Shown here in pieces: positions 1 to 8,303 of a DNA stretch of 64,000 bases. The translations under genes were made by a program, and so were the position numbers. How positions within the stretch are numbered: position 1 is the stretch's first letter; each line of letters begins with the position of its first letter. This stretch comes from Pseudoxanthomonas dokdonensis (GTDB taxonomy: Bacteria; Pseudomonadota; Gammaproteobacteria; Xanthomonadales; Xanthomonadaceae). The notes under the pieces are model-generated. The model made no database searches, was not told where the DNA came from, and saw only the letters and a list, made by a program, of their open reading frames with translations. The stretch lies in NCBI RefSeq assembly GCF_001431405.1, contig NZ_LDJL01000011.1:310001-374000 (forward strand), written 5' to 3'.

Positions 1-226
1 CCTTGAATTCGCGCTGGCGACCCTGCGGATCGCGCAGGATCCACGGCTGGTAGCCGAAGATGGCTTCGCGCGGCTCGGTCCAGGATTCAATCTTGATCTG
101 GCCGCGCACGCCAAAAGCGCCCAACATGCGTCCCAGCAGGATCATTTTCTGGTCGGGTGAAGCTGTGGCTTCCACCGCGGTGCCGGAATCCGAATCCGTC
201 GGGAGCGTTGAGCGCTCGATGTTCAT
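1..226 (-). CDS. rimM: 16S rRNA processing protein RimM (N-terminal part, cut by window edge)
   Basis: The protein reads leftward off the window. It begins [15 protein letters not shown] and continues into [19 protein letters not shown], the conserved RimM N-terminal segment, then a WTEPREAIF stretch. RimM binds S19 and helps mature the 16S rRNA head domain during 30S assembly. Only about 75 residues are present. The roughly 25-residue lead before the conserved core has low sequence complexity. It lies 34 bp downstream of rpsP in the same direction, as in the usual rpsP-rimM-trmD-rplS operon; trmD and rplS would lie beyond the window. Confidence 0.9.
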   Translation of the reverse strand, partial: MNIERSTLPTDSDSGTAVEATASPDQKMILLGRMLGAFGVRGQIKIESWTEPREAIFGYQPWILRDPQGRQREFK

Positions 227-260
227 GGCAATGGCCGCACGTCAGTGCGGCCAGACCTCA

Positions 261-521
261 TCAGGCAGCCGAGGCTTGGGCCTTGGTCGCTTCCTTGTAC
301 AGGTTGCGGACCTTGTCGGTCAGCTGGGCGCCGTTGCCAACCCAGTGGTCGACGCGCTCGATGTTCAGTTCGATGCGCTTTTCGTTGCCGGCGGCAACCG
401 GGTTGTAATAACCCACGCGTTCGATGTTGCGGCCATCACGGGCGCTGCGGACGTCGGTGACGATGATGTGGTAGAACGGACGCTTCTTGGCGCCGCCACG
501 GGTAAGGCGAATCTTGACCAT
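261..521 (-). CDS. rpsP: 30S ribosomal protein S16
   Basis: An 86-residue protein starting [17 protein letters not shown], the signature N-terminus of bacterial S16, with the conserved RVGYYNP segment around residues 36-41. S16 is an early 30S assembly protein that binds 16S rRNA. The length is normal for the family. The ATG was chosen over a longer upstream reading frame because the family begins exactly here. A good -35/-10 pair lies 52-80 bp upstream, so the rpsP-rimM operon appears to start at its own promoter. Confidence 0.97.
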   Translation of the reverse strand: MVKIRLTRGGAKKRPFYHIIVTDVRSARDGRNIERVGYYNPVAAGNEKRIELNIERVDHWVGNGAQLTDKVRNLYKEATKAQASAA

Positions 522-546
522 TTGCTTTTTTCCAGTGTTGCCCAGT

Positions 547-559
547 CGCCAGGATGGCG
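547..559 (-). other. leader stem-loop of the rpsP operon
   Basis: CGCCA and TGGCG arms (5 bp) around a 3-nt loop, between the predicted promoter and rpsP. It could fold in the 5' leader. Short and unproven. Confidence 0.3.
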
Positions 560-572
560 AGGTAAGCCGCGT

Positions 573-601
573 ATTGTAAGCCATTGAAAGGGTGATGGAA
601 A
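573..601 (-). promoter_or_regulatory. predicted sigma-70 promoter of rpsP-rimM
   Basis: On the minus strand, TTTCCA (-35) and TACAAT (-10, one mismatch to TATAAT) are separated by 17 bp. It lies just downstream of the stop of the class-IV aminotransferase-like gene and reads into rpsP, which fits a strong ribosomal protein promoter. Confidence 0.6.
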
Positions 602-624
602 CCTGCCTTGGCGCCGGTTTAGCG

Positions 625-1431
625 CTACAGCGGTTGCCACGGCTGGTCCTGCAGTGCTTGCCGCAGCTGCGCCAACAAAGTCTCGCCGGCACCGAAATTG
701 ACCTCATCGATGGCATCAATCTGCTGGATGCCGCTGGCATTGGTGGCAAAAGCAGCAGCAAACCGAGGCAGATCCTGGCGACGGACCACGGCATGGCGTT
801 GGCCGATGCCCAACCCGGCCAGACCTTGCTGAACCAGATATTCAGCACTGCCGCGCAGCGCCGGGCCGATTGGCCAGACCCACTCCCGCCCGTCCCACAG
901 CACCAGGTTCCAGACCGACCCTTCGCTGATGGCACCGTCACCGGCCACGAACAAGGCATCGTCGAAACCCGCGGCGAGAGCCTCGCGGCGGAACTGGAAC
1001 AACGGAAACGTCGCCACATGCTTGAGCTCGGCGAACGGACGGGTGTAGTCGAATGATTTGACCCGCATCGGCGGCTTGTGTGCCGGCGCCGGTGGACCCT
1101 GGCTGACCAGTACATCGGGGCAGCCCGGGTGCTGCGGCTGGCGATGATCGAACGTGCTCGAGAATACCGTGATCCGCAAGCTGCCATCGGCCTGCTGTTG
1201 GCTGGCCTGGCGTAATTGCCGGCGCAACGCCGCCTCGTCGAGTTCGACATCAAACAAACGGCGGGTGGCGTACTGCAGGCGCCGCAGGTGGAAGTCCAAC
1301 CCCTGGGCAGCGCGGTTGCGTACCTGCATGACGGTGAAATGACCAAAATTGGCCAGCGCCAAGGGACGCAATGCGGTCTCGTCCAGGCGCTGGCCATTCA
1401 ACAACAACAGTGGGGTGCGGACGTCAGGCAT
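625..1431 (-). CDS. class-IV PLP-dependent aminotransferase family protein, putative aminodeoxychorismate lyase
   Basis: A 268-residue protein beginning [18 protein letters not shown]. It has the fold-type IV pattern: an N-terminal LNG strand, HLRRL near residue 45, [18 protein letters not shown] with the probable PLP lysine, GFDDALF, and [13 protein letters not shown]. These families cover 4-amino-4-deoxychorismate lyase (PabC, folate pathway), D-amino-acid and branched-chain aminotransferases. The length and the absence of branched-chain motifs favour a PabC-like lyase, but substrate cannot be assigned from sequence. It sits between the S8 protease and rpsP in the same direction, 76 bp after the protease stop. 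Confidence 0.75.
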   Translation of the reverse strand: MPDVRTPLLLLNGQRLDETALRPLALANFGHFTVMQVRNRAAQGLDFHLRRLQYATRRLFDVELDEAALRRQLRQASQQQADGSLRITVFSSTFDHRQPQHPGCPDVLVSQGPPAPAHKPPMRVKSFDYTRPFAELKHVATFPLFQFRREALAAGFDDALFVAGDGAISEGSVWNLVLWDGREWVWPIGPALRGSAEYLVQQGLAGLGIGQRHAVVRRQDLPRFAAAFATNASGIQQIDAIDEVNFGAGETLLAQLRQALQDQPWQPL

Positions 1432-1507
1432 GCGGCCATTGCAGCACACCCTTCGACCGGTCCACCAGCGGCCACCATCCGTGGCAGCCGCTGGCGATGC
1501 TGCTGGC

Positions 1508-4500
1508 TTACTCGACCTGCAAGCGGACCGGCAGCGCCGTGACTGGCAGAGTCGGGTCGTTGCTGGAAACGCAGACCTGGCCCAGGTAGTGACCCGCGGC
1601 CAAATCAGCGCTGTTGACGTCGATGCTCGCGGCACTCTGCTCGCCGGCGACGATGCTGCCACTGGCTGGCGTCATCGCCCCCAGCCACGACGCGCCACAC
1701 TGGGTGGTTCCGGCCACTTCAAAGGTCATGCCCGGGAAGTTGCCAACCGCCCGCCAACGATTGCTGGCGCTCGGCGAGGTCACCGATTGCGCTGGATGAC
1801 CACTGACCTGGTTGGAGTAGAACCAGGCCCAGCGATCGGCAAACAGCGTATCCATGTAGGCGACCAGCCAGTAGGTGCCTGCCGGCAGGTTCACCGTCTG
1901 CCCTGCCTGCAGAGGGTTGAACTCCAGCCGGCTGTCATCGATGACCCGCATGCCAGGGCCGGTGGCTGTGGTGGTGTAACTCCAGACGGCAGCATCCGGG
2001 GAGGTAATCGGATCGCCGGCGGGCACGCCACCGGCATCCGGATAGATCGACCAGGTGATGCGATCAGTGATGGTGCCGACTTCCTTGCCCGAGACCACGA
2101 AGCCGGTCACCGACAGATGGTTGAGCTGGACCGGGCCGACCACGGTGAAGTCGTCGCTGGCGAAGGTACCGGTATTGCGGTCAGTGAAGAAGGTGCTGCG
2201 ATTGCCCGAGGTCACCTCGTCGTTGGTGCCGACATACACCGGCAGCGACACCACCCCATCGACCTGGTTCTGCCATTGCAGCACGCCGCCACCGACGTTG
2301 AGGATGCCCAGATTGGCTTTGCCGCGCTGGCCGGCCGCCAGGCTCATGTCGACACCGGCTTCCGGCAGCAAGGCAATCGCAGGCGGTGGCACGAACACCG
2401 ATATCGGCAAGCGATGGGTATTGTTCAACGCCTTGCCGCGCAACTGCGGCTCCAGCACCAGTTGGCCATGGCTCCAGGCATCGACGCTGTCGATGTCGCG
2501 CGCATCGATGGTCACCGTCACGCTGACTTCGGCCCCGCGCTTGACGATGAACGATGACGGCGACACGCTGCCCGGCACCCCTTCGACCCGTGCCTTCCAC
2601 TGGATGTCGCGGTTCAGCGGATTGCGGAACGTGCGGGTAAAGCTGCACTCGCGGCTGCATTCGTCGTTGGCCATCGACGGCGTGTTGAGCTGGCTGATAT
2701 CGCCGCCATCTGCAGGATTCGCGTCCAGATAGTCAGCCGCGCTTTCGTCCATCAGCAACCATGCATCGTTGGCCTGCACGGCCTGCACGCGACCGGCACC
2801 CATCGCGAACGGATCCGCTGGCGTTTCTTCATCTTCCAGCAAGACCAGCGGCGTTGAGGTCATCATGATCGCCGACTTGATTTCACTGGGAGTCCAGTCC
2901 GGATGCAGCTGGCTCAACAGTGCAGCCACGCCGGCCACATGCGGCGACGCCATCGAAGTGCCGTTCTTCAGGCCCACCAGTTCTTCCAGACCCTCGATTT
3001 CAGGGCCTGCTTCGGCGGCCAGGATGGCGAAACCAGGGGCTGTGATATCGGGCTTGATCAGGTCATAGAACGCAGGACCACGCGAGCTGAAACCAGCCAG
3101 CGAGTCCACCACGTTGCTGGTACTCACCGCTGGATAGGTAACGCCGGCGGTGGCGGCGCGACCGTTGGCGAACTCGAACAAGGCATCGCCGGCCTTCAGC
3201 GACAAGGCGAACGTCGGTATCAGGGTATCCGGCACCGATGGTGTCAGGTCATCATCCTTAATATTGTTGGCAATCACCACCGCGCGCGCGCCGGCGCTGT
3301 CGGCATGGTTGACCTTGGTGGTGAACGAACAGCCGCCACGGCGAATCACCGCGATGCCATCGCTGAAGGTCTGCGCGGCATAGGGTTCGCAGCCATCGGC
3401 ACCGCTGCTGAAAGTGGGCGATATCCGCAGCGGTGTATTGCCGGGGATGGCAGCCGTATGAGGGACGCCATTGACGCCCTGGGCCAGGGTGATATTGCGC
3501 AGTGCCTCCGGTGGCGTACCGGGGCCGGTGACCTGCAAGGTGACCGCGAACGGACCACGACCGTGCTTGGCGGCCGCGGTGGTGATGGTCCATGGTTCCT
3601 GATGGCCGACGGTGGCGGGATCCGGACCGGAATTGCCGGCCGAGGCCACCACGGTGACGCCGGCGTCCACCGCACCGAGGAAGGCCAACGAGGGAGCGCT
3701 GGTCCATGGCGATGCACCGCCACCAATCGAGAAATTGATGACGTCCACGCCATCCTGGACCGCCTGGTCAACCGCCGCTGCGGTCGCCGTATTCGGGCAA
3801 CCGCCCGTTTCACTTTCGTAACAGACGTCGTAGGCAATGATGTTGGCGCGCGGGGCGACACCGGAAATATCGAACGTTTCGCCGGAAAGTTCGACGGTGC
3901 GTGGATTGCCGGCGACGGTCGAGGCCACGTGGCTGCCATGGCCGCTGTTATCGAGGAAGCCGGGCTCGTCCCTGACCACGGTCGACTCACAGGCATTGAC
4001 CGGTTCGCCGCAGACAAAGTCGTAACCGCCGATCAACTTGTCGTTGCAGCGCCCTTCGTCGACGCCACCGGGTGCGCAGGTACCCAGGTAAACCCCGCTG
4101 CCTTTCGGATTGATGTGCCGATAACCGTCGCGGGCGACACTGCTGAAGGACGGACTGCCAGCATTGATGCCGGTGTCCAGGATGCCGACGACAATGCCCT
4201 CGCCGCGGGCACCATCGCGTGGTGCGGTGATCCGGTCACGCGATGCCGGTGCGCTTTCCCACAGCTCGGTGGCGCCAATCAGTTTCGGGCCACGATCGGT
4301 GTCCAGTTCGTATTCGCGGTAGGACTCGACCAGCATCACGTCCGGCATCTGCTGGATGCGCTGGGCTTCGGCGTCGGTCAATTCCATCACCGCACCGTTG
4401 ACCGCGTGGTACATGCGCTGCTTGACCAACGGGCTGCGGCCGATGGTCTGGCTCAAAACGGTTTCGTGTTGGCGCTGCATGCTGCGCAGGTGCTGCGCGT

Positions 4501-4756
4501 AGGCGCTCTTGGTGGCGGCGCGCGGGCCGCTGACGGTCAATGCGCCGCGCTGGTCGCGGGCGGGCATCGGAATTCCGTTGATACCGCCCTTGTAGCTGGC
4601 GATGGCAGGCTCGCGATAGATGATGATGTAAGGACCGACCGGCTGTTGTTTCTGCTCCTGGGCGCCGCCCGGATTTTCTGTTTGCGCGTGCGTCGGTGGC
4701 AATGCCATCACCCCGCCGCCCATCAACAATAATGTCGCCAGACTTGTTTTCTTCAT
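1508..4756 (-). CDS. secreted subtilisin-like S8 serine protease with PA domain
   Basis: A 1082-residue exported protease. The signal peptide is MKKTSLATLLLMGGGVMA...THA. An inhibitor I9-like propeptide spans about residues 42-150. The catalytic domain starts near 185 with Asp194 (GILDTG), His273 (GHGSHVA), oxyanion Asn375 (SAGNSG) and Ser601 (NGTSMASPHVAG). A protease-associated (PA) domain is inserted at about 455-540, the cucumisin-like architecture. The C-terminal 430 residues look like beta-sandwich domains. The enzyme should degrade extracellular protein. The start is the ATG with GGAG nine bases upstream; a longer frame upstream lacks a signal peptide. It lies between ffh and the rpsP operon, which are often close neighbours, so it may be a lineage-specific insertion. 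Confidence 0.92.
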   Translation of the reverse strand: MKKTSLATLLLMGGGVMALPPTHAQTENPGGAQEQKQQPVGPYIIIYREPAIASYKGGINGIPMPARDQRGALTVSGPRAATKSAYAQHLRSMQRQHETVLSQTIGRSPLVKQRMYHAVNGAVMELTDAEAQRIQQMPDVMLVESYREYELDTDRGPKLIGATELWESAPASRDRITAPRDGARGEGIVVGILDTGINAGSPSFSSVARDGYRHINPKGSGVYLGTCAPGGVDEGRCNDKLIGGYDFVCGEPVNACESTVVRDEPGFLDNSGHGSHVASTVAGNPRTVELSGETFDISGVAPRANIIAYDVCYESETGGCPNTATAAAVDQAVQDGVDVINFSIGGGASPWTSAPSLAFLGAVDAGVTVVASAGNSGPDPATVGHQEPWTITTAAAKHGRGPFAVTLQVTGPGTPPEALRNITLAQGVNGVPHTAAIPGNTPLRISPTFSSGADGCEPYAAQTFSDGIAVIRRGGCSFTTKVNHADSAGARAVVIANNIKDDDLTPSVPDTLIPTFALSLKAGDALFEFANGRAATAGVTYPAVSTSNVVDSLAGFSSRGPAFYDLIKPDITAPGFAILAAEAGPEIEGLEELVGLKNGTSMASPHVAGVAALLSQLHPDWTPSEIKSAIMMTSTPLVLLEDEETPADPFAMGAGRVQAVQANDAWLLMDESAADYLDANPADGGDISQLNTPSMANDECSRECSFTRTFRNPLNRDIQWKARVEGVPGSVSPSSFIVKRGAEVSVTVTIDARDIDSVDAWSHGQLVLEPQLRGKALNNTHRLPISVFVPPPAIALLPEAGVDMSLAAGQRGKANLGILNVGGGVLQWQNQVDGVVSLPVYVGTNDEVTSGNRSTFFTDRNTGTFASDDFTVVGPVQLNHLSVTGFVVSGKEVGTITDRITWSIYPDAGGVPAGDPITSPDAAVWSYTTTATGPGMRVIDDSRLEFNPLQAGQTVNLPAGTYWLVAYMDTLFADRWAWFYSNQVSGHPAQSVTSPSASNRWRAVGNFPGMTFEVAGTTQCGASWLGAMTPASGSIVAGEQSAASIDVNSADLAAGHYLGQVCVSSNDPTLPVTALPVRLQVE

Positions 4757-5375
4757 GCGTAACGCTCCTTGCAATAACGGATGGACCCGATCGCCAGGCC
4801 GGGCGCTTCTCACTCCCTCCACTGCTCCCCCTGTGACAGCACACCGCTCATTCCGCATGGCGGAATCGATACGCGCATTGCGCCGCAGTCGTGCAGTGCG
4901 CGCACGCTAGAACAAAAGAAAATCACCAGCAACGCCGGTTCGCGGAGCATCACGCGAAAGCCGTGTTTTGCAGGGAAAACAGCGTTGAAAGCAGTGACCG
5001 GCACTGCTGAATGTGACCAATACGGCCATCCCGTGCCGCGAACATCACATTATCAATGTGAATCTTTGCGGTGACCCACGCCATGCAGCGCGGCGTATCA
5101 AACGGCAGCGTATGGCTTCAGGCAAGCAGTCGATGCCAGGTAGAACAACGCCGGCAAAGCGGCTCCTCCGGGCCATGCCCAGTGGTCAGCACATCAAGCG
5201 AAACGAAAATGGCCGCGACAATCGACGCCGCTTCTTCGGCGCCAGGCAACCCGGATGCAGGCCACCGGCAAACATGCAGCGACGGCGGGCCCGACGCGGG
5301 GGCGCGCATGCGACTGGCAGTCGCCAGCCGCGCCTGATGGTCGCGGCAAGCGGTTGGCGTGGCCCGGAAAAAAAA
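4757..5375. other. 619-bp gene-free interval between the S8 protease and ffh
   Basis: I find no convincing gene here. Reading frames exist on both strands but have no recognisable products and simply reflect high GC. The part near 4760-4780 carries the protease Shine-Dalgarno. A 17-bp near-palindrome at 4850-4866 may be regulatory. Directly after the ffh stop codon the minus strand has a run of eight T, preceded by short self-complementary GC-rich sequence, so ffh transcription may stop there. Confidence 0.5.
4850..4866. promoter_or_regulatory. inverted repeat upstream of the S8 protease
   Basis: ATTCCGC and GCGGAAT are perfect 7-bp arms around ATG, about 95 bp upstream of the protease start codon. 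The spacing suits an operator or a leader hairpin. The regulator is unknown. Confidence 0.3.
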
Positions 5376-6746
5376 TCAGCGGAACGGCATGCCGCCGCGA
5401 CCACCCATCATGCCCTTCATGCTGCGCATCATGCCCTTCATGCCGCCGCCGGCCAGCTTGCCCATCATCTTTTCCATCTGCTGGTACTGCTTCATCAGCT
5501 TGTTGACGTCGGCCGGGGTGACCCCGGCACCACTGGCGATGCGCTTGCGCCGCGAGCCATTGAGCAGGTCCGGATGCCGGCGTTCCTTCTTGGTCATCGA
5601 GTTGATGATCGCGACCATCCGCGGTACTTCCTTGCCCTGCTGGACCTGCTGTTTGACGTGGTCAGGGATCTGGCCCATGCCCGGCAGTTTGTCGATCAGG
5701 TTGCCGATGCCGCCCATGTTCTGCATCTGCTCCAGCTGATCCTTCATGTCGTTGAGGTCGAACTTCTTGCCCTTGGCGACCTTGGCCGCCAGCTTGGCCG
5801 CCTTTTCCTGATCCACGCCCTGCTCGACCTGCTCGACCAGCGACAGCACGTCGCCCATGTCAAGGATGCGGGCGGCGACGCGTTCGGGATGGAACACATC
5901 CAGGCCGTCAGGCTTCTCGCCGACACCGATGAACTTGATCGGCTTGCCGGTGACGTAGCGCACCGACAACGCCGCGCCGCCACGGGCATCACCATCGGTC
6001 TTGGTCAGCACCACGCCGGTCAGCGGCAGCGCCTCGGAGAACACCTTGGCGGTATTGGCCGCGTCCTGGCCGGTCATCGAATCGACCACGAACAGGGTTT
6101 CGACCGGTTTGACCGCAGCATGCAGTGCCTTGATCTCGGTCATCATCGCTTCGTCGATCGCCAGCCGGCCGGCGGTATCGACAATCAGCACGTCGACAAA
6201 CGACTTGCGCGCGTCGTCGATGGCGGCGCGGACGATGGCTTCGGGCTTCTGCCCGGCATCGGACGGGAAGAAGATCACATCGACCTGCTGGGCCAGTGAC
6301 TTGAGCTGTTCGATCGCCGCCGGACGGTAGACGTCGGCGCTGACCACCATGACCTTCTTCTTGCGCTTTTCCTTGAGGAACTTGGCCAGCTTGCCGACCG
6401 TGGTGGTCTTGCCGGCGCCCTGCAGGCCGGCCATCAGGATCACCGCCGGTGCCGGCACGTTGAGGTTGAGTTCGGTCGCGGCCGAACCCATCACCGCCGC
6501 CAGTTCATCGCGGACGATCTTGATCAACGCCTGGCCAGGGGTCAGCGACTTCAGTACTTCCTGGCCGACCGCGCGCACCTTGATGCGTTCGATCAGCGCC
6601 TGCACCACCGGCAGGGCGACATCGGCCTCGAGCAGTGCGATGCGCACCTCGCGGGTGGCCTCGCGGATGTTTTCCTCACTCAGCCGGCCACGGCCGCGCA
6701 GGCGTTCGATGGTGCCGGAAAGTCGCTGGGTCAGGGATTCAAACAT
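5376..6746 (-). CDS. ffh: signal recognition particle GTPase Ffh
   Basis: A 456-residue protein with the full SRP54 layout. The N domain begins MFESLTQRLSGTIERLRG. The G domain has the P-loop GLQGAGKTTT, DVYRPAA, DTAGR and TKTDGDARGG. The C-terminal M domain is methionine-rich and ends MKGMMGGRGGMPFR. Ffh with 4.5S RNA binds signal sequences of nascent chains and docks on FtsY for co-translational membrane targeting. The length matches E. coli Ffh (453 aa). The ATG at the conserved MFESL start was preferred over an in-frame 97-residue extension that has no family counterpart. Confidence 0.98.
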   Translation of the reverse strand: MFESLTQRLSGTIERLRGRGRLSEENIREATREVRIALLEADVALPVVQALIERIKVRAVGQEVLKSLTPGQALIKIVRDELAAVMGSAATELNLNVPAPAVILMAGLQGAGKTTTVGKLAKFLKEKRKKKVMVVSADVYRPAAIEQLKSLAQQVDVIFFPSDAGQKPEAIVRAAIDDARKSFVDVLIVDTAGRLAIDEAMMTEIKALHAAVKPVETLFVVDSMTGQDAANTAKVFSEALPLTGVVLTKTDGDARGGAALSVRYVTGKPIKFIGVGEKPDGLDVFHPERVAARILDMGDVLSLVEQVEQGVDQEKAAKLAAKVAKGKKFDLNDMKDQLEQMQNMGGIGNLIDKLPGMGQIPDHVKQQVQQGKEVPRMVAIINSMTKKERRHPDLLNGSRRKRIASGAGVTPADVNKLMKQYQQMEKMMGKLAGGGMKGMMRSMKGMMGGRGGMPFR

Positions 6747-6851
6747 GGGCCGGTCGTCAGGTTGCAAAAGGCGGGCGACGATTATAGCCGGGCCGGCCAC
6801 GACGCTGCGGACGGCTGACGGCGCGGCGCGGGGATATGCGACACTTTGTCG

Positions 6852-7643
6852 ATGACAATCGTTCTCATCGCCATCGCGCTGTACCTGCTGGCCGCCGGCC
6901 TGTTGATCCGGGACCTGGCCAGCGACGCGCCGGCGCGGCCGAACCACTGGCTGCTGCCCGCCTGCATCGGCATCGTCATGCACGGCGGCTATCACCTGTG
7001 GGTCGCCTCGCGGATGAGCGGCGGCATGGATCTGCATTTCTATTCGGCGCTGTCACTGGTCAGCCTGGGGATGGCGGCGATGACCACACTGGCCGGCGCG
7101 CGCGGGCGGATGGCGGCGCTGGGCGTGGTTGCCTTCCCGTTGGCGGCGTTGCTGCTGTGGCTGTATCACCAGCATGGCCACCGTCCCAGCGAAGATCTGG
7201 ACTGGCGGCTGCAACTGCATGCCTGGATGGCGCTGCTGGCATATGCGGTGTTGGCGATTGCGGCGTTGCTGGCGCTGATGCTGGCGGCGCAGGAGCGGGC
7301 CCTGCGCCGGCGTGAATTCCACCGCTGGCTGCGCGCCCTGCCGCCACTGACCGAACTGGAAGAGGTGCTGTTCCGGACCATCGCCATCGGTTTCGGGTTG
7401 CTGACCGCCACCCTGCTGACCGGGGTGATGTTCGTCGAGAACCTGTTCGCCCAGCACCTGGTCCACAAGACCGTGCTCAGCGTGCTGTCCTGGCTGGTGT
7501 TTGGCGGCCTGCTGCTGGGGCGCTGGCGTTACGGCTGGCGTGGCGGCAAGGCGGTACGCTGGACGCTGGTGGCGATGGTCCTGCTGCTGCTGGCGTTCTT
7601 CGGCAGCAAGTTCGTGCTGGAACTGGTGCTGCAACGGCGCTGA
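6852..7643 (+). CDS. CcsA/YpjD-like inner membrane protein (cytochrome c assembly family)
   Basis: A 263-residue integral membrane protein with about eight hydrophobic segments. It has histidines at positions typical of the CcsA-related family: LHAWMALLAYAVL in mid-protein and VHKTVLSVLSWLVFG near the end, with the closing RWRYGWRG. It lacks a clear tryptophan-rich WWD haem-handling motif, so it resembles the shorter YpjD-type proteins usually found divergent from ffh rather than a true haem lyase. Its role in cytochrome c assembly is inferred from family. ATG 6852 was chosen over a TTG two codons earlier. It is divergent from ffh with 105 bp between. Confidence 0.8.
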   Translation: MTIVLIAIALYLLAAGLLIRDLASDAPARPNHWLLPACIGIVMHGGYHLWVASRMSGGMDLHFYSALSLVSLGMAAMTTLAGARGRMAALGVVAFPLAALLLWLYHQHGHRPSEDLDWRLQLHAWMALLAYAVLAIAALLALMLAAQERALRRREFHRWLRALPPLTELEEVLFRTIAIGFGLLTATLLTGVMFVENLFAQHLVHKTVLSVLSWLVFGGLLLGRWRYGWRGGKAVRWTLVAMVLLLLAFFGSKFVLELVLQRR

Positions 7644-7769
7644 CCCGCGATGACGGCAGCAGCCTTCGATCCGTTGTCGTGATTTGCCTGACTGGATGTT
7701 AACCATGTCGCCCGTACTGGGCGATAAGGCAGACGATTTTTCCTTATAAATCAGCAACTTGAATCGGAA

Positions 7770-7783
7770 CAAAAGTTCTTTTG
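7770..7783. promoter_or_regulatory. inverted repeat in the marR upstream region
   Basis: CAAAAG and CTTTTG, perfect 6-bp arms with a TT centre. It lies 65-78 bp upstream of the marR start. It may be a second or auxiliary regulator-binding site. Confidence 0.35.
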
Positions 7784-7798
7784 GCTATTATATCCAAA

Positions 7799-7824
7799 GC
7801 AATATTTGCCTTGACAACTATTGC
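7799..7824. promoter_or_regulatory. probable MarR operator overlapping the efflux operon promoter
   Basis: A 26-bp near-perfect palindrome: GCAATA-t-TTG, a 6-bp centre, then CAA-c-TATTGC (nine of ten arm positions pair). It overlaps a consensus -35 TTGACA at 7811-7816; a possible but weak -10 (GAAAAT, 7834-7839) follows 17 bp later. MarR-family repressors bind palindromes of this size over their own promoters, so autorepression of the operon is likely. Confidence 0.6.
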
Positions 7825-7847
7825 CGGCGATATGAAAATGGCGGCCC

Positions 7848-8303
7848 ATGAACACACGGCCCGACCCCAACTGCAGCGGTTCCTCGTTCGGTCTGCTGAT
7901 CCGGCAAGTCCGCGATGCCCTGTGGGCGCGGATCGAGCATGAGCTCCAGCGGTCCGGCCATGGCCTGACCTTCAGCCAGTACATCACCCTGAAAAAGCTC
8001 GCCGCCGGCGTTGCCAGCGCAACCGATCTGGCACGCGCCGCGGAGATGAGTCCGGGCGCGATGACCCGGGTGCTGGACAAGCTGGAAAGCGCCGGGCTGA
8101 TTGCCCGGGTCGCCGACCCCGAAGACCGCCGCGCCCTGCATATCCATATGACCGATGCCGGCCACGCCATCTGGGGTGACGTGCAGCAATGCGGCATGCG
8201 GGTCCTCGAGCGGGCATTCGACGGCATGGACGAAAACGAGCAGCAGCTGCTGACGCGCCTGCTGGAGAAAGCCCGCACCAACCTTGCTCTGACGGACGAA
8301 TGA
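7848..8303 (+). CDS. MarR-family transcriptional regulator (EmrR-like)
   Basis: A 151-residue winged-helix protein. The helix-turn-helix is around residues 50-80 (ATDLARAAEMSPGAMTRVLDKLESAGLI) and the wing carries RVADPEDRRALHIHMT, the classic MarR D-x-R-D/S-x-R signature. Such proteins repress efflux genes and release DNA on binding phenolic or drug ligands. It is the first gene of a four-gene operon; its stop overlaps the next start (ATGA). The palindrome at its promoter is its likely operator. Confidence 0.93.
   Translation: MNTRPDPNCSGSSFGLLIRQVRDALWARIEHELQRSGHGLTFSQYITLKKLAAGVASATDLARAAEMSPGAMTRVLDKLESAGLIARVADPEDRRALHIHMTDAGHAIWGDVQQCGMRVLERAFDGMDENEQQLLTRLLEKARTNLALTDE

Noticed and set aside
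2903-4732. A 609-residue reading frame on the plus strand opposite the S8 protease
   Set aside because: It is antisense to a gene with clear catalytic motifs, has no start signal or family features, and is rich in Arg/Gly/His as expected for a GC-driven shadow frame.
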